A stretch of DNA of 64,000 nt from Nocardia ignorata NBRC 108230 (GTDB lineage: Bacteria > Actinomycetota > Actinomycetes > Mycobacteriales > Mycobacteriaceae), in contig NZ_BDBI01000008.1 in NCBI RefSeq assembly GCF_001612905.1, forward strand, positions 1-64,000. Direction: 5' to 3'. The translations under genes were made by a program, and so were the position numbers. Below the pieces are notes generated by a model. That model was not told the DNA's origin, made no database searches, and was given only the letters and a program-made list of their open reading frames with translations. This document shows positions 42,802 through 51,609 of the stretch, piece after piece (position 1 is the first letter of the stretch; the number at the start of each line of letters is the position of its first letter).

Positions 42802-43219
42802 AACTCTCACCGTCGGCGATCCGGCGCATCGCCGCCACCTGATAGGCGATCGCGTCGCCGGGAATCTCGCTCATCTGCCGCCATGTCAGCTCGGAGCACT
42901 TGTGTGGTTCGCGGTTGACCACGTCGTCGTCCCACCGTTCGGCGCGGAAGAAGAAACCCACTCTGTGCGGCTGATTTCCGTACCGGTGCTGCATGACGTG
43001 CACGCACGTCAGATCCTCGGGGCGTAGCCGGATCCCCACTTCCTCCTCGGCCTCCCGAATGGCTGTCTCGACCACATCCTCGCCCTCCTCGAGGTGTCCG
43101 GCCACCAATCCCAGCTGCCCATCGGCGAATCCGGTGTTCGACCGCCGCGACCACAACAACTTCCCGTCGCGCACCAAGACCAGATGCACATCCACCACGC
43201 TCCGAAACCGTTCGACCAC
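42773..43219 (-). CDS. NUDIX hydrolase
   Basis: This is a 148-aa NUDIX protein. The box G-x5-E-x7-REUxEExGU is intact as GHLEEGEDVVETAIREAEEEVGI, with QLGLVAG just before. Substrates are nucleoside diphosphate-linked compounds. The start is a GTG at 43219. It ends inside the last codons of the methyltransferase gene (29-bp convergent overlap). Confidence 0.9.
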   Translation of the reverse strand: MVERFRSVVDVHLVLVRDGKLLWSRRSNTGFADGQLGLVAGHLEEGEDVVETAIREAEEEVGIRLRPEDLTCVHVMQHRYGNQPHRVGFFFRAERWDDDVVNREPHKCSELTWRQMSEIPGDAIAYQVAAMRRIADGESFSVYATDGR

Positions 43220-43837
43220 GCTTGTCTCCCAACAGCTCCCGGCATCGCACCCCGGTGGACGCGACCGAGCACGATCGTATTTCCCACAGGCGCCGAGCGG
43301 TTCGGGAATGCACGTCCATCGATGGGTCGTCGGTCAGTGGTATTCGGGTGCCCATCGGACGAGCTGGTTCACGGCCGAAGGTCGATCGCGCACGCCCGCA
43401 TTCGCTGACGCGTCATCATTCCCGCTGGTCAACCCCCACGCCGCCGCTGATCGGGACGACACCCCGACTCGACCGCGACACACCTGATCCGGGGTAGCGA
43501 TTGCTGGATGATTGCGGTTGCGCGCGCCGGACGGAGAGCAAACTCCGGACCCGGAGGCAGGCGATCAGTGTTCGGCTGTGTCCGGAGCCATGGAGGAGTC
43601 CGACGGTATGGGTGTGCTCAATTCTACTGCCCCGAAGGGCATTCCGTGTGGCCGTGGGCCGCCGCCGCGGTCGGTCGTTCGTGTACAGGACCGGGGCCGC
43701 GCCGTTGTGCTGGTGCGGATTCTCCCCGGACATCGGATCGGGTGCCTCCCCGCGAGCACGGGGAGACACCCGAAAGAGCTCTGCGTGGCGGTCGCCACCG
43801 CCGCGCGGAGCAACGCAGACACTGGGAGAGCGCTGCT
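43220..43837. other. 618-bp non-coding region with structured leader of the acyl-CoA oxidase gene
   Basis: No open frame here looks like a gene: the candidates on both strands are Arg/Pro/Ser-rich without any family pattern. The right half contains a strong hairpin at 43740-43771 (GGGTG-C-CTCCCCG, 6-nt loop, CGGGGAG-A-CACCC) and a smaller one, GGCGGT-CGCC-ACCGCC, at about 43788-43803. Both lie in the presumed 5' leader ahead of GTG 43838. They could be an attenuator, a leftover terminator or a processing site. I recognise no riboswitch class. Confidence 0.5.
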
Positions 43838-45691
43838 GTGACCACACTAGATGTTCCTGTTGTTCCCGTGTGCCCGGATTCGGCCCATCGGCCGCTCATG
43901 GCACCAGCCGACCCGACGGTCGAGTCGTTGCGAACGGCGATTCTCGGCGACTCGCGTGCGACGCACCGCCGGGTGCGCGCCGCGACCATCGCCCTGAACG
44001 ACCGGCCAGGATCGGGATTCACCTCCTCGGCCGAGGCCGCGCTGGCACCGGATCTGCTGTGCACGACGATCGCGGTCCTCGGTGGATCGGCAACGGCCAT
44101 CGCCGCCGACCCCCGGTTGCGCGGTGCGCTGTGCGAGTGGGCGGCTGTGTACGCCCCGCACCTGTTGCCCGTGCTCACCGGCCATCTCGACTTGGCGATC
44201 GGGGCGATCACCGCACTCGGCAACGGTTCGGCGTACCAGCGGGAACTCCTCGCCGAGCTCGACACCGGCGAGGCGATCGGCTTGCTGCTGCTGACCGAGC
44301 TCGGTGGCACCAACGGCGCCGACCAGCAGACCACCGCCACCTGGGACGGCGCCCGTGGCGGGTTCTGGCTCGACTCGCCCGACACCGCGAGCTGGAAGTT
44401 CATGCCGAACATGGCTGATCCGACCACCCGCAAGACGGGTGTGGTCACCGCCCGCCTGATCGCCGACGGTCGCGACGAAGGCGTGCTGCCCTTCCTGCTG
44501 AGGTTGCGTACCGGGCAGGGCCTCGTGCCCGGTCTGAATGTCGCTCCGCTGCCCGACAAGGGCTGGGCGCCGATGGATCACGCGCTGATCCGGTTCGACG
44601 CGGTGTTCGTCCCGGCCGACGCACTGCTCGGCGGCCGGTGGGCGGTGCTCGGCGCTGCTGGAATCGAATCAGAAGTTCCGGTGCGGCAACGCTTTCACCG
44701 CGCGATCACGGCTTTGGGGGAGGGCCGGCTGGACTTGGCAGGCGCGGCGGCCGCCGCTGCGCGTGCGGCGCTGGCGGTGACGGTGAACTACGCCGGTCAG
44801 CGCCGTCCGGGTGGCCGGACCTCGATGGCCGACCGGGGAACGGTTCGCCGTGATCTGGTCTCCGCACTGGCCTCCACCTACGCCACCAGCATCCTCGGCC
44901 GCCGCATCCAGGACCTGCGTGTGGCCGCCGCCGAACCGTTCTCCGCGCTGTGGTCGATGCTGGCCAAACCGTTGCTGGCCTACACCGCCCACGACGTGTT
45001 GCTGACCTGCCGTCAGCGCAGTGCGGCGCAGGGGTCGCTGCGCGCCAACTGGATCATCGACTGGATCGGCAACACGGAAGGCATCATCACCGCCGAGGGT
45101 GAGTCCCAGCTGCTCTGGAAGCAGGCCGGGCACCTCATCGCCCGCGCGGAAACCGCCCTGATGCTGCCTGCCACGCCGGACCTGCTGCCCTGGTACATCC
45201 GCATGCTCACCGGACGGGAGTCGGCGCTCGCTGCCGCACTGCGCCGGGGTGACATCGCCGTCGCGAGCACCGCGGTCGACGGCGATACCGCCGCCGTCGA
45301 GCTCGCCGCCGCCACCAGCGAAAGGCTCGCCGCCACCGCGTTGTTCTCGGCCTGTGTCACGGCCGACGACGCTTCGGCCCGCCACCTGCTCGAGTCCGCC
45401 TGTGTTGTGTACGCGCTGGAGCGAATCCGCGCGCACGGCAGCTGGTTCGCTGCCCACGGACAGCTGACGCCCCGGCACGCCCATCGCGTGCACGAGGAAT
45501 TGCGCTGTGGTACCGACTATCTCGGTGCGCATCTGAATGTTCTGGTCGACGGCTTCGACATCGAACTCGAGCCCTTCGACGCGCCGATGGCGGCGCCGGA
45601 CTACCTGCGGTGGTGGGAGACCTGGGCGGGCGGGAAGACCGCGCCGTTCGGCGAGACGCTGCGCTCGATCACCGGGCAGGTGCGGGCATGA
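43838..45691 (+). CDS. Acyl-CoA oxidase-like flavoenzyme
   Basis: This is a 617-aa protein of the acyl-CoA dehydrogenase/oxidase superfamily, with peroxisomal-oxidase-like length. The flavin region is LLLTELGGTNGADQQTTATWD (about 147-167), then PDTASWKFMPNMAD. The catalytic base is probably the Glu in IITAEGESQLLWKQAG (about 425), as in acyl-CoA oxidases. A C-terminal helical domain follows. It uses FAD to desaturate an acyl-CoA and may pass electrons to oxygen. GTG 43838 has GGGAGAG 7 nt upstream. The next gene, a flavin monooxygenase, overlaps it by ATGA, so the two should work together on one acyl or ketone substrate. Confidence 0.85.
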   Translation: MTTLDVPVVPVCPDSAHRPLMAPADPTVESLRTAILGDSRATHRRVRAATIALNDRPGSGFTSSAEAALAPDLLCTTIAVLGGSATAIAADPRLRGALCEWAAVYAPHLLPVLTGHLDLAIGAITALGNGSAYQRELLAELDTGEAIGLLLLTELGGTNGADQQTTATWDGARGGFWLDSPDTASWKFMPNMADPTTRKTGVVTARLIADGRDEGVLPFLLRLRTGQGLVPGLNVAPLPDKGWAPMDHALIRFDAVFVPADALLGGRWAVLGAAGIESEVPVRQRFHRAITALGEGRLDLAGAAAAAARAALAVTVNYAGQRRPGGRTSMADRGTVRRDLVSALASTYATSILGRRIQDLRVAAAEPFSALWSMLAKPLLAYTAHDVLLTCRQRSAAQGSLRANWIIDWIGNTEGIITAEGESQLLWKQAGHLIARAETALMLPATPDLLPWYIRMLTGRESALAAALRRGDIAVASTAVDGDTAAVELAAATSERLAATALFSACVTADDASARHLLESACVVYALERIRAHGSWFAAHGQLTPRHAHRVHEELRCGTDYLGAHLNVLVDGFDIELEPFDAPMAAPDYLRWWETWAGGKTAPFGETLRSITGQVRA

Positions 45692-47223
45692 CCGGACACG
45701 GTGTCGAATACGAGGTCGTCGTCGTAGGGGCCGGGTTCGGTGGGCTCACCATGGCATGGGAACTCCAAGAGGCAGGCGTGCGGAACTTCCTGATCCTCGA
45801 GGAAGGGCCCGAGGTCGGCGGTGTGTGGCGGGAGAACACCTATCCGGGCTGTTCCTGCGACGTGCCCGCACACCTGTACTCGCTCGCCTTCGACCCCTAC
45901 CGTGACCCCCGGGTGCGCTACCCCGACGCGCAAGCGATCCTGTCCTACCTGGGTGCGGTCGCCGACCGGCACGGGCTGCGTCCCCATCTGCGCTGCGACA
46001 CCGCCGTGGTGGGCGCCGATTACCGCGACGCCGACCGCACCTGGTCGCTCACCACGTCGGCGGGGGACCAGATCCGCACCAGAGCGGTGGTGTGGGCGGT
46101 CGGTCAGCTGCACCGGCCCGCAGTCGCACAGCTGCGCGGAGCCGACACCTTCGGTGGCCCGATGTTCCACTCCGCGCGCTGGGATCACACGGCCGACCTC
46201 ACCGGACACATCGCCGTGGTCGGCACCGGATCCTCGGCGGCACAGATGATTCCCGAGCTGGCTCGCACCGCTTCGTCGGTCACCGTCTACCAGCGGAGCC
46301 CGTCGTGGGTACTGCCCAAGCCCGCCGCGTCGTTCGGAACGATGTCGCGGTGGGCGCTGACCCATATACCCGGCCTGCACGGCTTGTACCGCGCCGGACT
46401 GTACCGTGCCGCCGACCTGGTCCTGGCCCCGACCACTCATGCCGGGTGGACGGCCAAGTCGCTGGAATTGGTTGCGCGGGAACATCTTCGACGCCAGGTC
46501 CGCGATCCGGAGCTGCGCCGAAAGCTCACCCCGGAGCACCGGATCGGGGAGAAGCGCATCCTCATCGACAGCGGGTACTACCGCGCGCTCACCGAGCCTC
46601 ACGTAGAACTCGTCACCGACCCGATCGACCGGATCGTCCCGGACGGTATCCGCACTGTCGACGGCATCGAACGCCGCGCCGACCTCATCGTCCTGGCCAC
46701 CGGCTTCCGCGCCCGGGAGTTCCTCGACGGCGTCCGGGTCCGTGGCCGGGGTGGTGTCGAGCTGCACGACCGGTGGCGAACCGAGGGCCGCCCGACCGCC
46801 TTCTACGGACTGGCCGTTCCCGGCTTTCCCAATCTCTACCTGATCGCGGGCCCGCACTCGTTCACCCCGACCAACAGCAACCCCGCCGTCAAACAACACC
46901 AGGTCCGCTACATCATGCGCTGCCTGGCACTCAGCGCCCGCCTGCGCGAACCGATCGAGGTCACCGAACAGGCGATGGCGACCTACCTGGACCACCTCGA
47001 CGACGCGCTCGACCGCACCGTCTGGCGCGTCGGCAACGCAACAACCTGGTGGAAAACGGCTGACGGCACCGTCACCAATGCCTGGCCGGGGACGGTAGCC
47101 GCTTTCGGAAAGGCGCTCGCCGGAAACAACCCGGCCCTCTCGTTCACGGTGCCGAACGCACAGACACGGCTCCCGGGCGGCCCCCAACCACGTCCACACG
47201 ACGAACCGTGCCGAACGGGATAG
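45688..47223 (+). CDS. Flavin-containing (Baeyer-Villiger-type) monooxygenase
   Basis: This is a 511-aa class-B flavoprotein monooxygenase. The FAD loop is VVVGAGFGGLTMAWEL, followed by GGVWRENTYPGCSCDVPAHLYS, which is the conserved WxxNxYPG region of Baeyer-Villiger enzymes. The second Rossmann loop is IAVVGTGSSAAQMIPELA, and the late motif is VLATGFRAREFL. It would insert oxygen into a ketone or oxidise an aldehyde with NADPH and O2. It is translationally coupled to the acyl-CoA oxidase, so lactone or ester formation in a lipid or terpenoid pathway is plausible but unproven. Confidence 0.88.
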   Translation: MTGHGVEYEVVVVGAGFGGLTMAWELQEAGVRNFLILEEGPEVGGVWRENTYPGCSCDVPAHLYSLAFDPYRDPRVRYPDAQAILSYLGAVADRHGLRPHLRCDTAVVGADYRDADRTWSLTTSAGDQIRTRAVVWAVGQLHRPAVAQLRGADTFGGPMFHSARWDHTADLTGHIAVVGTGSSAAQMIPELARTASSVTVYQRSPSWVLPKPAASFGTMSRWALTHIPGLHGLYRAGLYRAADLVLAPTTHAGWTAKSLELVAREHLRRQVRDPELRRKLTPEHRIGEKRILIDSGYYRALTEPHVELVTDPIDRIVPDGIRTVDGIERRADLIVLATGFRAREFLDGVRVRGRGGVELHDRWRTEGRPTAFYGLAVPGFPNLYLIAGPHSFTPTNSNPAVKQHQVRYIMRCLALSARLREPIEVTEQAMATYLDHLDDALDRTVWRVGNATTWWKTADGTVTNAWPGTVAAFGKALAGNNPALSFTVPNAQTRLPGGPQPRPHDEPCRTG

Positions 47224-47353
47224 TGGCGCCGTTTCGCGCGATCGGCACCGAGTAGAGCTGATCGCACCGCGCACGCCCTCGAAGAGACCGCATTCTCCTC
47301 GAGGGCGTCGCTGGTGATACCCGGCGGGGGCTCGGTCTACCTGTCGGTTCCGG

Positions 47354-47851
47354 TCATTCCTCGGCGAGGATTTCCTGGAGCGCAGTCGATATGGCGGCCC
47401 GCAACGAATCATGCCGGGGGCCGAGCCGATGCTCCGGCGCTTCGCGTTCGGATCCGTAGCGTGCGACCGGTCCCACCCTGAGGTGCTCCGGCTCCCAGTG
47501 GTAGCGCGCGTGAATGTGACCGTGCAGATGCGGCCAGAAGTTGCCGAGGACTTCGTAGTTGATCCGAAGGAACCCCGGATCCACAGCGCGACAGGCACGT
47601 TCGACAGCTTCGCCGAGTATCACCATGTCGCGCATGAAGGCGACTCGATCACTTCTCGGCAGCTCGGTGAGCTGGTCGGCGTCCCCGTCATGAATGAGTA
47701 CGCAGTACCCCGGGAGGTGCTGCGTGCTACCGATGACCGCCCATCCGGTCCGCATCCGTCCGATGACGGCCGGGTTGGTCCCTTGCCGGGCGGCACCGAT
47801 CGGGTCCTTCGAATAGTCGATCGGCGCACTGTCGGCCGAGATCTCCGCCAT
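47354..47851 (-). CDS. HIT-family nucleotide hydrolase/transferase
   Basis: This is a 165-aa HIT-domain protein. The histidine triad is HLHGHIHARY, preceded by the conserved INYEVLGNFWPHLH. Members hydrolyse or transfer nucleotide monophosphates. ATG 47851 has GGAG 8 nt upstream. The open frame runs to 47992 but is unlike the family. The gap to the acyl-CoA oxidase/monooxygenase pair (47224-47353) shows nothing clear. Confidence 0.88.
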   Translation of the reverse strand: MAEISADSAPIDYSKDPIGAARQGTNPAVIGRMRTGWAVIGSTQHLPGYCVLIHDGDADQLTELPRSDRVAFMRDMVILGEAVERACRAVDPGFLRINYEVLGNFWPHLHGHIHARYHWEPEHLRVGPVARYGSEREAPEHRLGPRHDSLRAAISTALQEILAEE

Positions 47852-47937
47852 GCGATATCTCCGTTCCCGGTGCGCGCCGACAGTATCGAGCGACGCGGCC
47901 CGTGTAGATGCGGAGTTCCACGGTAGTTCTCGCGGCG

Positions 47938-48519
47938 TCAGCCCGTAGTGGAAGATTGTGCCTGTCGCGAAACAATGTTCGCGACCGTCCACATGATGTC
48001 GTTCAGCGGTTTACGTCGACGGTCCGTACCAGTGGCGTCACCGACCGGCAGCCCGACGGCCGCCATCGTCGCGATCTCCCAGTGGTCGGGCAACGCGAAC
48101 TCTTGGTGCAGTCCGTCCCGGTCGAATGCCCGGAATTGATGCACCTGGAGTCCGAGTTCGTGTGCCTGAAAGGTCAGGTGCGCCACGGCCTGTCCGAGGT
48201 CGTAGTCGGCGAACTCGGAGTACTCGAACTCGGTGTCCGCCACCCGTCGCTGTACGAGGTTGGCGACGAGGAGGCTCGCATTCGGTGCCCACGCCGCGGA
48301 ACTTCGGGCGAGGAAACCGGCGAGCCGCCGATGAACAGCGTCCCCGCGCACACCGGCGATGAACCGCCACGGTTGCGAATTGCCAGCCGAGGGCGCGCGC
48401 CGGGCAGCTTCGAACAGCGAGCTGACCTCGGCCGACGACAGCGTGTGGTCACGGCGGAAACCGTTGGGGCTGTAGCGCTCGAGGACGAAAGGGTGCAGGG
48501 CGGGAACGTGGACGGTCAC
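47938..48519 (-). CDS. Nitroreductase-family protein
   Basis: This is a 193-aa FMN nitroreductase-like protein: FEAARRAPSAGNSQPWRFIAG near the N-terminus is the FMN-phosphate motif, DYDLGQAVAHLTFQAHELGL the conserved helix, and PDHWEIATMAAVGLPVGDA the C-terminal signature. The start is uncertain: GTG 48519 is chosen, while GTG 48534 and GTG 48561 are in frame and none has a good ribosome site. It lies upstream of the HIT gene on the same strand. Confidence 0.85.
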   Translation of the reverse strand: MTVHVPALHPFVLERYSPNGFRRDHTLSSAEVSSLFEAARRAPSAGNSQPWRFIAGVRGDAVHRRLAGFLARSSAAWAPNASLLVANLVQRRVADTEFEYSEFADYDLGQAVAHLTFQAHELGLQVHQFRAFDRDGLHQEFALPDHWEIATMAAVGLPVGDATGTDRRRKPLNDIMWTVANIVSRQAQSSTTG

Positions 48520-48693
48520 ACGAAAGGCAACCACTCGAGCGGGCCCGACCTTCCCGGGCACGCCCGCAGTTCAGACGGTCCGACCGTCCTGAACCGAGGG
48601 AAACCGGACGGGCATGCGACCATACAGAGGTTGTCGGAGGTCGTCGCTATGCTCGGTGTCACCACGGCTCGAAGCCACTCCCAGGGGGAATCC

Positions 48694-48906
48694 ATGACCG
48701 ACCTACACCCGCGCACGTCCGGCCGTCCTCCGGAACCCGCCCGCACCGACGAGGTAGAACTCGCCGTGTCTTCGAACGCTGTCCCATTGTTCAGCACCCC
48801 GCACCACAACGAACCCACGGCGGCAACACCGACCACCACCGGTCACCAGTTCCCGACTTTCCTCGCCCCCGCGCACCACCGGTCCGACGACGACCCGCAA
48901 CGCTAG
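48694..48906 (+). CDS. Possible small Thr/Pro/His-rich peptide
   Basis: This is a 70-aa open frame starting at ATG 48694, three bases after AGGGGGAA. The sequence is hydrophilic and rich in Thr, Pro and His (PTAATPTTTGHQFPTF), with no Cys and no family that I know. An in-frame ATG at 48649 would add 15 residues. It overlaps the end of the minus-strand zinc-ribbon gene by 4 bp. The ribosome site argues for translation, and composition argues for a disordered peptide. It may be spurious. Confidence 0.35.
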   Translation: MTDLHPRTSGRPPEPARTDEVELAVSSNAVPLFSTPHHNEPTAATPTTTGHQFPTFLAPAHHRSDDDPQR

Positions 48907-49226
48907 AATCCCTTTTCGGCTCGCGTCGGCCATGCCGGAGCGAGGCGCGCGGTGCCGTCATAGTTCTCGGCGGCCGAGCGCTTCACCCAGTGCAAGCCCT
49001 GTATCGAGCGGCGAAGGCCTTTCGTGCCCGCACCCGGGCACGAGTGCGCGGCCGCGACATCGTGGCGCGCAGGAGCGGCGAAATCACGCCCCCCGCACGA
49101 CATCGTCCGGGTACACCGCGGACAACGATGCGGCACACCGTCTCTCGACGGGTGACGTTTGAACGACAACCGACACGAGACGCATACCCAGTGCAGCTTG
49201 TAGTGCACGAACGCATAGGTACACAT
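48903..49226 (-). CDS. Small zinc-ribbon protein
   Basis: This is a 107-aa protein. Two CxxC knuckles are visible: VCVSCRLSFKRH and HRCPRCTRTM, followed by GGRDFAAPARHDVAA. This pattern is seen in small actinobacterial proteins sometimes mislabelled as deoxyxylulose-phosphate synthase; the function is unknown. ATG 49226 is chosen because the conserved part starts right after it, although the open frame extends to 49367. No strong ribosome site is visible. Confidence 0.62.
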   Translation of the reverse strand: MCTYAFVHYKLHWVCVSCRLSFKRHPSRDGVPHRCPRCTRTMSCGGRDFAAPARHDVAAAHSCPGAGTKGLRRSIQGLHWVKRSAAENYDGTARLAPAWPTRAEKGF

Positions 49227-49266
49227 GCTGTCGCATGGTATCCGTCCGGCAGGGCATCGAGGGTGT

Positions 49267-49303
49267 CCGAGCGCCGTGAACCCGGAGTCTTCACGGCGCT
49301 CGG
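49267..49303 (-). terminator. Hairpin terminator of the LLM oxidoreductase gene
   Basis: A perfect 14-bp stem (CCGAGCGCCGTGAA, 49267-49280, with 49290-49303) and 9-nt loop lie just after the LLM gene stop on the minus strand and before the zinc-ribbon gene. Confidence 0.8.
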
Positions 49304-49312
49304 GCACTGCCG

Positions 49313-50161
49313 TCAGAGCACGGCGTCGGCGAGACGATCGATCTGATCGGGATCGGTGCCGTAGCAATACAGCATGACTTCGTCAGCGCCGAGATCCTCG
49401 AATTGGCTGATGGCGGAACCGATTCGGTCGGTCGTGGTGAGCATGCCGTCGGCCATGTTGCCGGCACGGCCGCTGAACTCGTAGTAGTCGAGGACGGCGG
49501 CGCGGGCCTGGTCGACCACTGGCTGCGGGCCGAGGACTACGTTGAGCTGGGCGACGATGCGTGGTGAACCGTAACGGCCGTGGCTGCTCCAGGATTCGCG
49601 AGCCAGGTCGAAGAGTCTGCCTGCCCAGGACGGCGCGGCGGCGGCGAGGAATCCGCCACCCCAGCGGCCGACGCGGTCGATCGCGGCGGGCTGGAAGCCG
49701 CCGAACAGGAGTTCAGGGCCCGCCGGTGTGGTCGGTGAGGGACCGATGGGTCCGCAGCTGTCGCTGAACCGATCACCGGCCCACAGTCGGCGCATGAGGC
49801 CGAGCTGTTCGTCCATACGGCGGCCGCGGCTGCGGATATCGGTGGCGCTCGCCTCGTGATCGTCGTCGCGACCGCCGACACCGAGGCCGAGCACGAAGCG
49901 ACCACCGGACATCCGATCCAGCGTCGCGACCTGTTTCGCGAGCAGCGCGGGCTCACGCAGCGGTGCGACGAGCACCTCGGTCTGCAAGCGGATACGAGTG
50001 GTACGACCAGCCAGCACCGCCAGGGTGACCAGCGGTTCGGGGTTGTCGTAGACCAGCCGGTCGAGCAGGCCGAGAGTGGCGAAACCGGCGGCTTCGGCAC
50101 GGACAGCCCATTCGGGCAGCGTGCTGGGATCGGCGATGGGAAGGCCGAGACCGATATGCAT
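49313..50161 (-). CDS. LLM-class flavin-dependent oxidoreductase
   Basis: This is a 282-aa bacterial-luciferase-like monooxygenase or F420-dependent oxidoreductase. LGLPIADPSTLPEWAVRAEAAGF, LTLAVLAGRTTRIRLQTEVLVAPLREP, LAKQVATLDRMSGGRFVLGLGVGG and the C-terminal FEDLGADEVMLYCYGTDP are family features. ATG 50161 has GGAGG with 6-nt spacing, an excellent start. The 241-bp upstream gap holds the promoter regions of this gene and of the divergent CEO-synthase-like gene, with a short CCTC/GAGG hairpin near 50215 and nothing else I can name. Confidence 0.88.
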   Translation of the reverse strand: MHIGLGLPIADPSTLPEWAVRAEAAGFATLGLLDRLVYDNPEPLVTLAVLAGRTTRIRLQTEVLVAPLREPALLAKQVATLDRMSGGRFVLGLGVGGRDDDHEASATDIRSRGRRMDEQLGLMRRLWAGDRFSDSCGPIGPSPTTPAGPELLFGGFQPAAIDRVGRWGGGFLAAAAPSWAGRLFDLARESWSSHGRYGSPRIVAQLNVVLGPQPVVDQARAAVLDYYEFSGRAGNMADGMLTTTDRIGSAISQFEDLGADEVMLYCYGTDPDQIDRLADAVL

Positions 50162-50402
50162 GGAATCCTCCACGGGAGATGGGTGTGCGTCATCACGCCG
50201 CCCACTCCACGCCTCCTCAGATGAGGCGGGGCTCCCACACTGCGACTGTATTCCTGGAGAGCACCGATCGGATTGCGGCCACGATACGACGCTCACCATG
50301 GAACCCGCAAGAGGGACGAGGTACTGGTCTCGGCGGGCTCGATGCATCGGCCCGATCGGGCCGGGTTGAAGGTAACGGGTAGGCTCACCAGGTGAAGCAA
50401 CT

Positions 50403-51545
50403 GTGAAAGACCTGACCGTCGGCGTCGTCGCGACCTCCCGCAAGGAAAACGAGCATCGGCTGGCCATCCATCCGGCCCACCTCGACCGCATCGACCCGGG
50501 ACTGCGCGGGCAGATCTTTCTCGAACGTGGCTATGGTGACCGTTTCGGTCACTCCGACGAGGCACTCGCTCCGCTGGTCGCCGGGTTCCGCACCCGCGAA
50601 GAACTCTTCGCCGAATGCGACGTGCTGCTGCTGGCCAAACCGCTGGCCGAAGACCTCGAGCAGATGCGGCCCGGAACGATCGTGTGGGGCTGGCCGCACT
50701 GTGTGCAGGACGCGCGAATCACCCAGCTGGCCATCGATCGGGAACTGACCCTGATCGCGTGGGAAGCGATGAACCACTGGACGAAGGCAGGCGTGTTCAG
50801 CGTCCACGTCTTCCACAAGAACAACGAGCTCGCCGGCTACTGTTCGGTGCTGCACGCACTCCAATTGCGTGGCGTCACCGGCGATTACGGCCGCCGGATG
50901 CGAGCCGCCGTGATCAGCTTCGGTGCTACCGCGCGCGGTGCGGTGCGGGCGCTGTCGGCGCTGGGCATCAGCGATGTGACAGTGCTGACCCAGCGCAGCG
51001 TGTCGGCGGTGGCCTCGCCCTTCGCCTCGGTGCGGATGCAGCACTTCGAGCGCGACCCGGCCACCCCGAGCCGTACGTTGGCATTGAAGGCACCGGAACC
51101 GGGCCCGCTCGCGGAGATGCTGGCCGGTTACGACGTTGTCGTGAACTGCATGTTCCAGGACACCGAGGCGCCACTGACATTCGTGACCAACGACGACCTC
51201 GACCTGTTCTCGCGCGGCACGCTGTTCATCGACGTGTCCTGCGACGAGGGGATGGGTTTCGAATGGGCGCGCCCCACCTCGTTCGCCGACCCCATGTTCA
51301 CGGTGGGTACCGAGCTGCACTACTACGGTGTCGACCACAGCCCGTCGTTCCTGTGGGACTCGGCGACCTGGGAGAACTCCGAGGCCCTGCTCGAGTACCT
51401 CCCGGTCGTGCTCGCCGGCCCCGGCGCGTGGGACGCCAGTGACACGATCCGCCGCGCCATCGAAATCCGAGGTGGTCGCGTGCAGAACCCGCGGATCCTG
51501 TCGTTCCAGGACCGTTCCGACGCCTACCCGTACGCGGTGAACTGA
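50403..51545 (+). CDS. N5-(carboxyethyl)ornithine-synthase-like dehydrogenase
   Basis: This is a 380-aa protein of the alanine dehydrogenase/saccharopine dehydrogenase fold. The N-terminal VVATSRKENEHRLAIHPAHLDRI, the WGWPHCVQD and LIAWEAMNHWTKAG stretches, the Rossmann part AAVISFGATARGAVRALSALG and the LFIDVSCDEGMGFEWARPTSF stretch resemble proteins annotated as N5-(carboxyethyl)ornithine synthase, which reductively joins pyruvate to ornithine or lysine. The real substrate in actinobacteria is unverified. The start is GTG 50403 with AGGTGA about 8 nt upstream. Confidence 0.82.
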   Translation: MKDLTVGVVATSRKENEHRLAIHPAHLDRIDPGLRGQIFLERGYGDRFGHSDEALAPLVAGFRTREELFAECDVLLLAKPLAEDLEQMRPGTIVWGWPHCVQDARITQLAIDRELTLIAWEAMNHWTKAGVFSVHVFHKNNELAGYCSVLHALQLRGVTGDYGRRMRAAVISFGATARGAVRALSALGISDVTVLTQRSVSAVASPFASVRMQHFERDPATPSRTLALKAPEPGPLAEMLAGYDVVVNCMFQDTEAPLTFVTNDDLDLFSRGTLFIDVSCDEGMGFEWARPTSFADPMFTVGTELHYYGVDHSPSFLWDSATWENSEALLEYLPVVLAGPGAWDASDTIRRAIEIRGGRVQNPRILSFQDRSDAYPYAVN

Positions 51546-51609
51546 CGCAGACCACCATCTCCATCGTGCGCGCGGCGTAGCTCGCCCGACTCGGGCTCCC
51601 GCGAGGCGT

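Noticed and set aside
43740..43771. CTCCCCG-CGAGCA-CGGGGAG looks like half of a type I-E CRISPR repeat
   Set aside because: It occurs once, with no spacer periodicity and no cas genes nearby; it is better read as a leader hairpin.
43512..43841. 109-codon open frame on the plus strand before the acyl-CoA oxidase
   Set aside because: Pro/Arg-rich, no family features, overlaps the hairpin leader and lacks a ribosome site.
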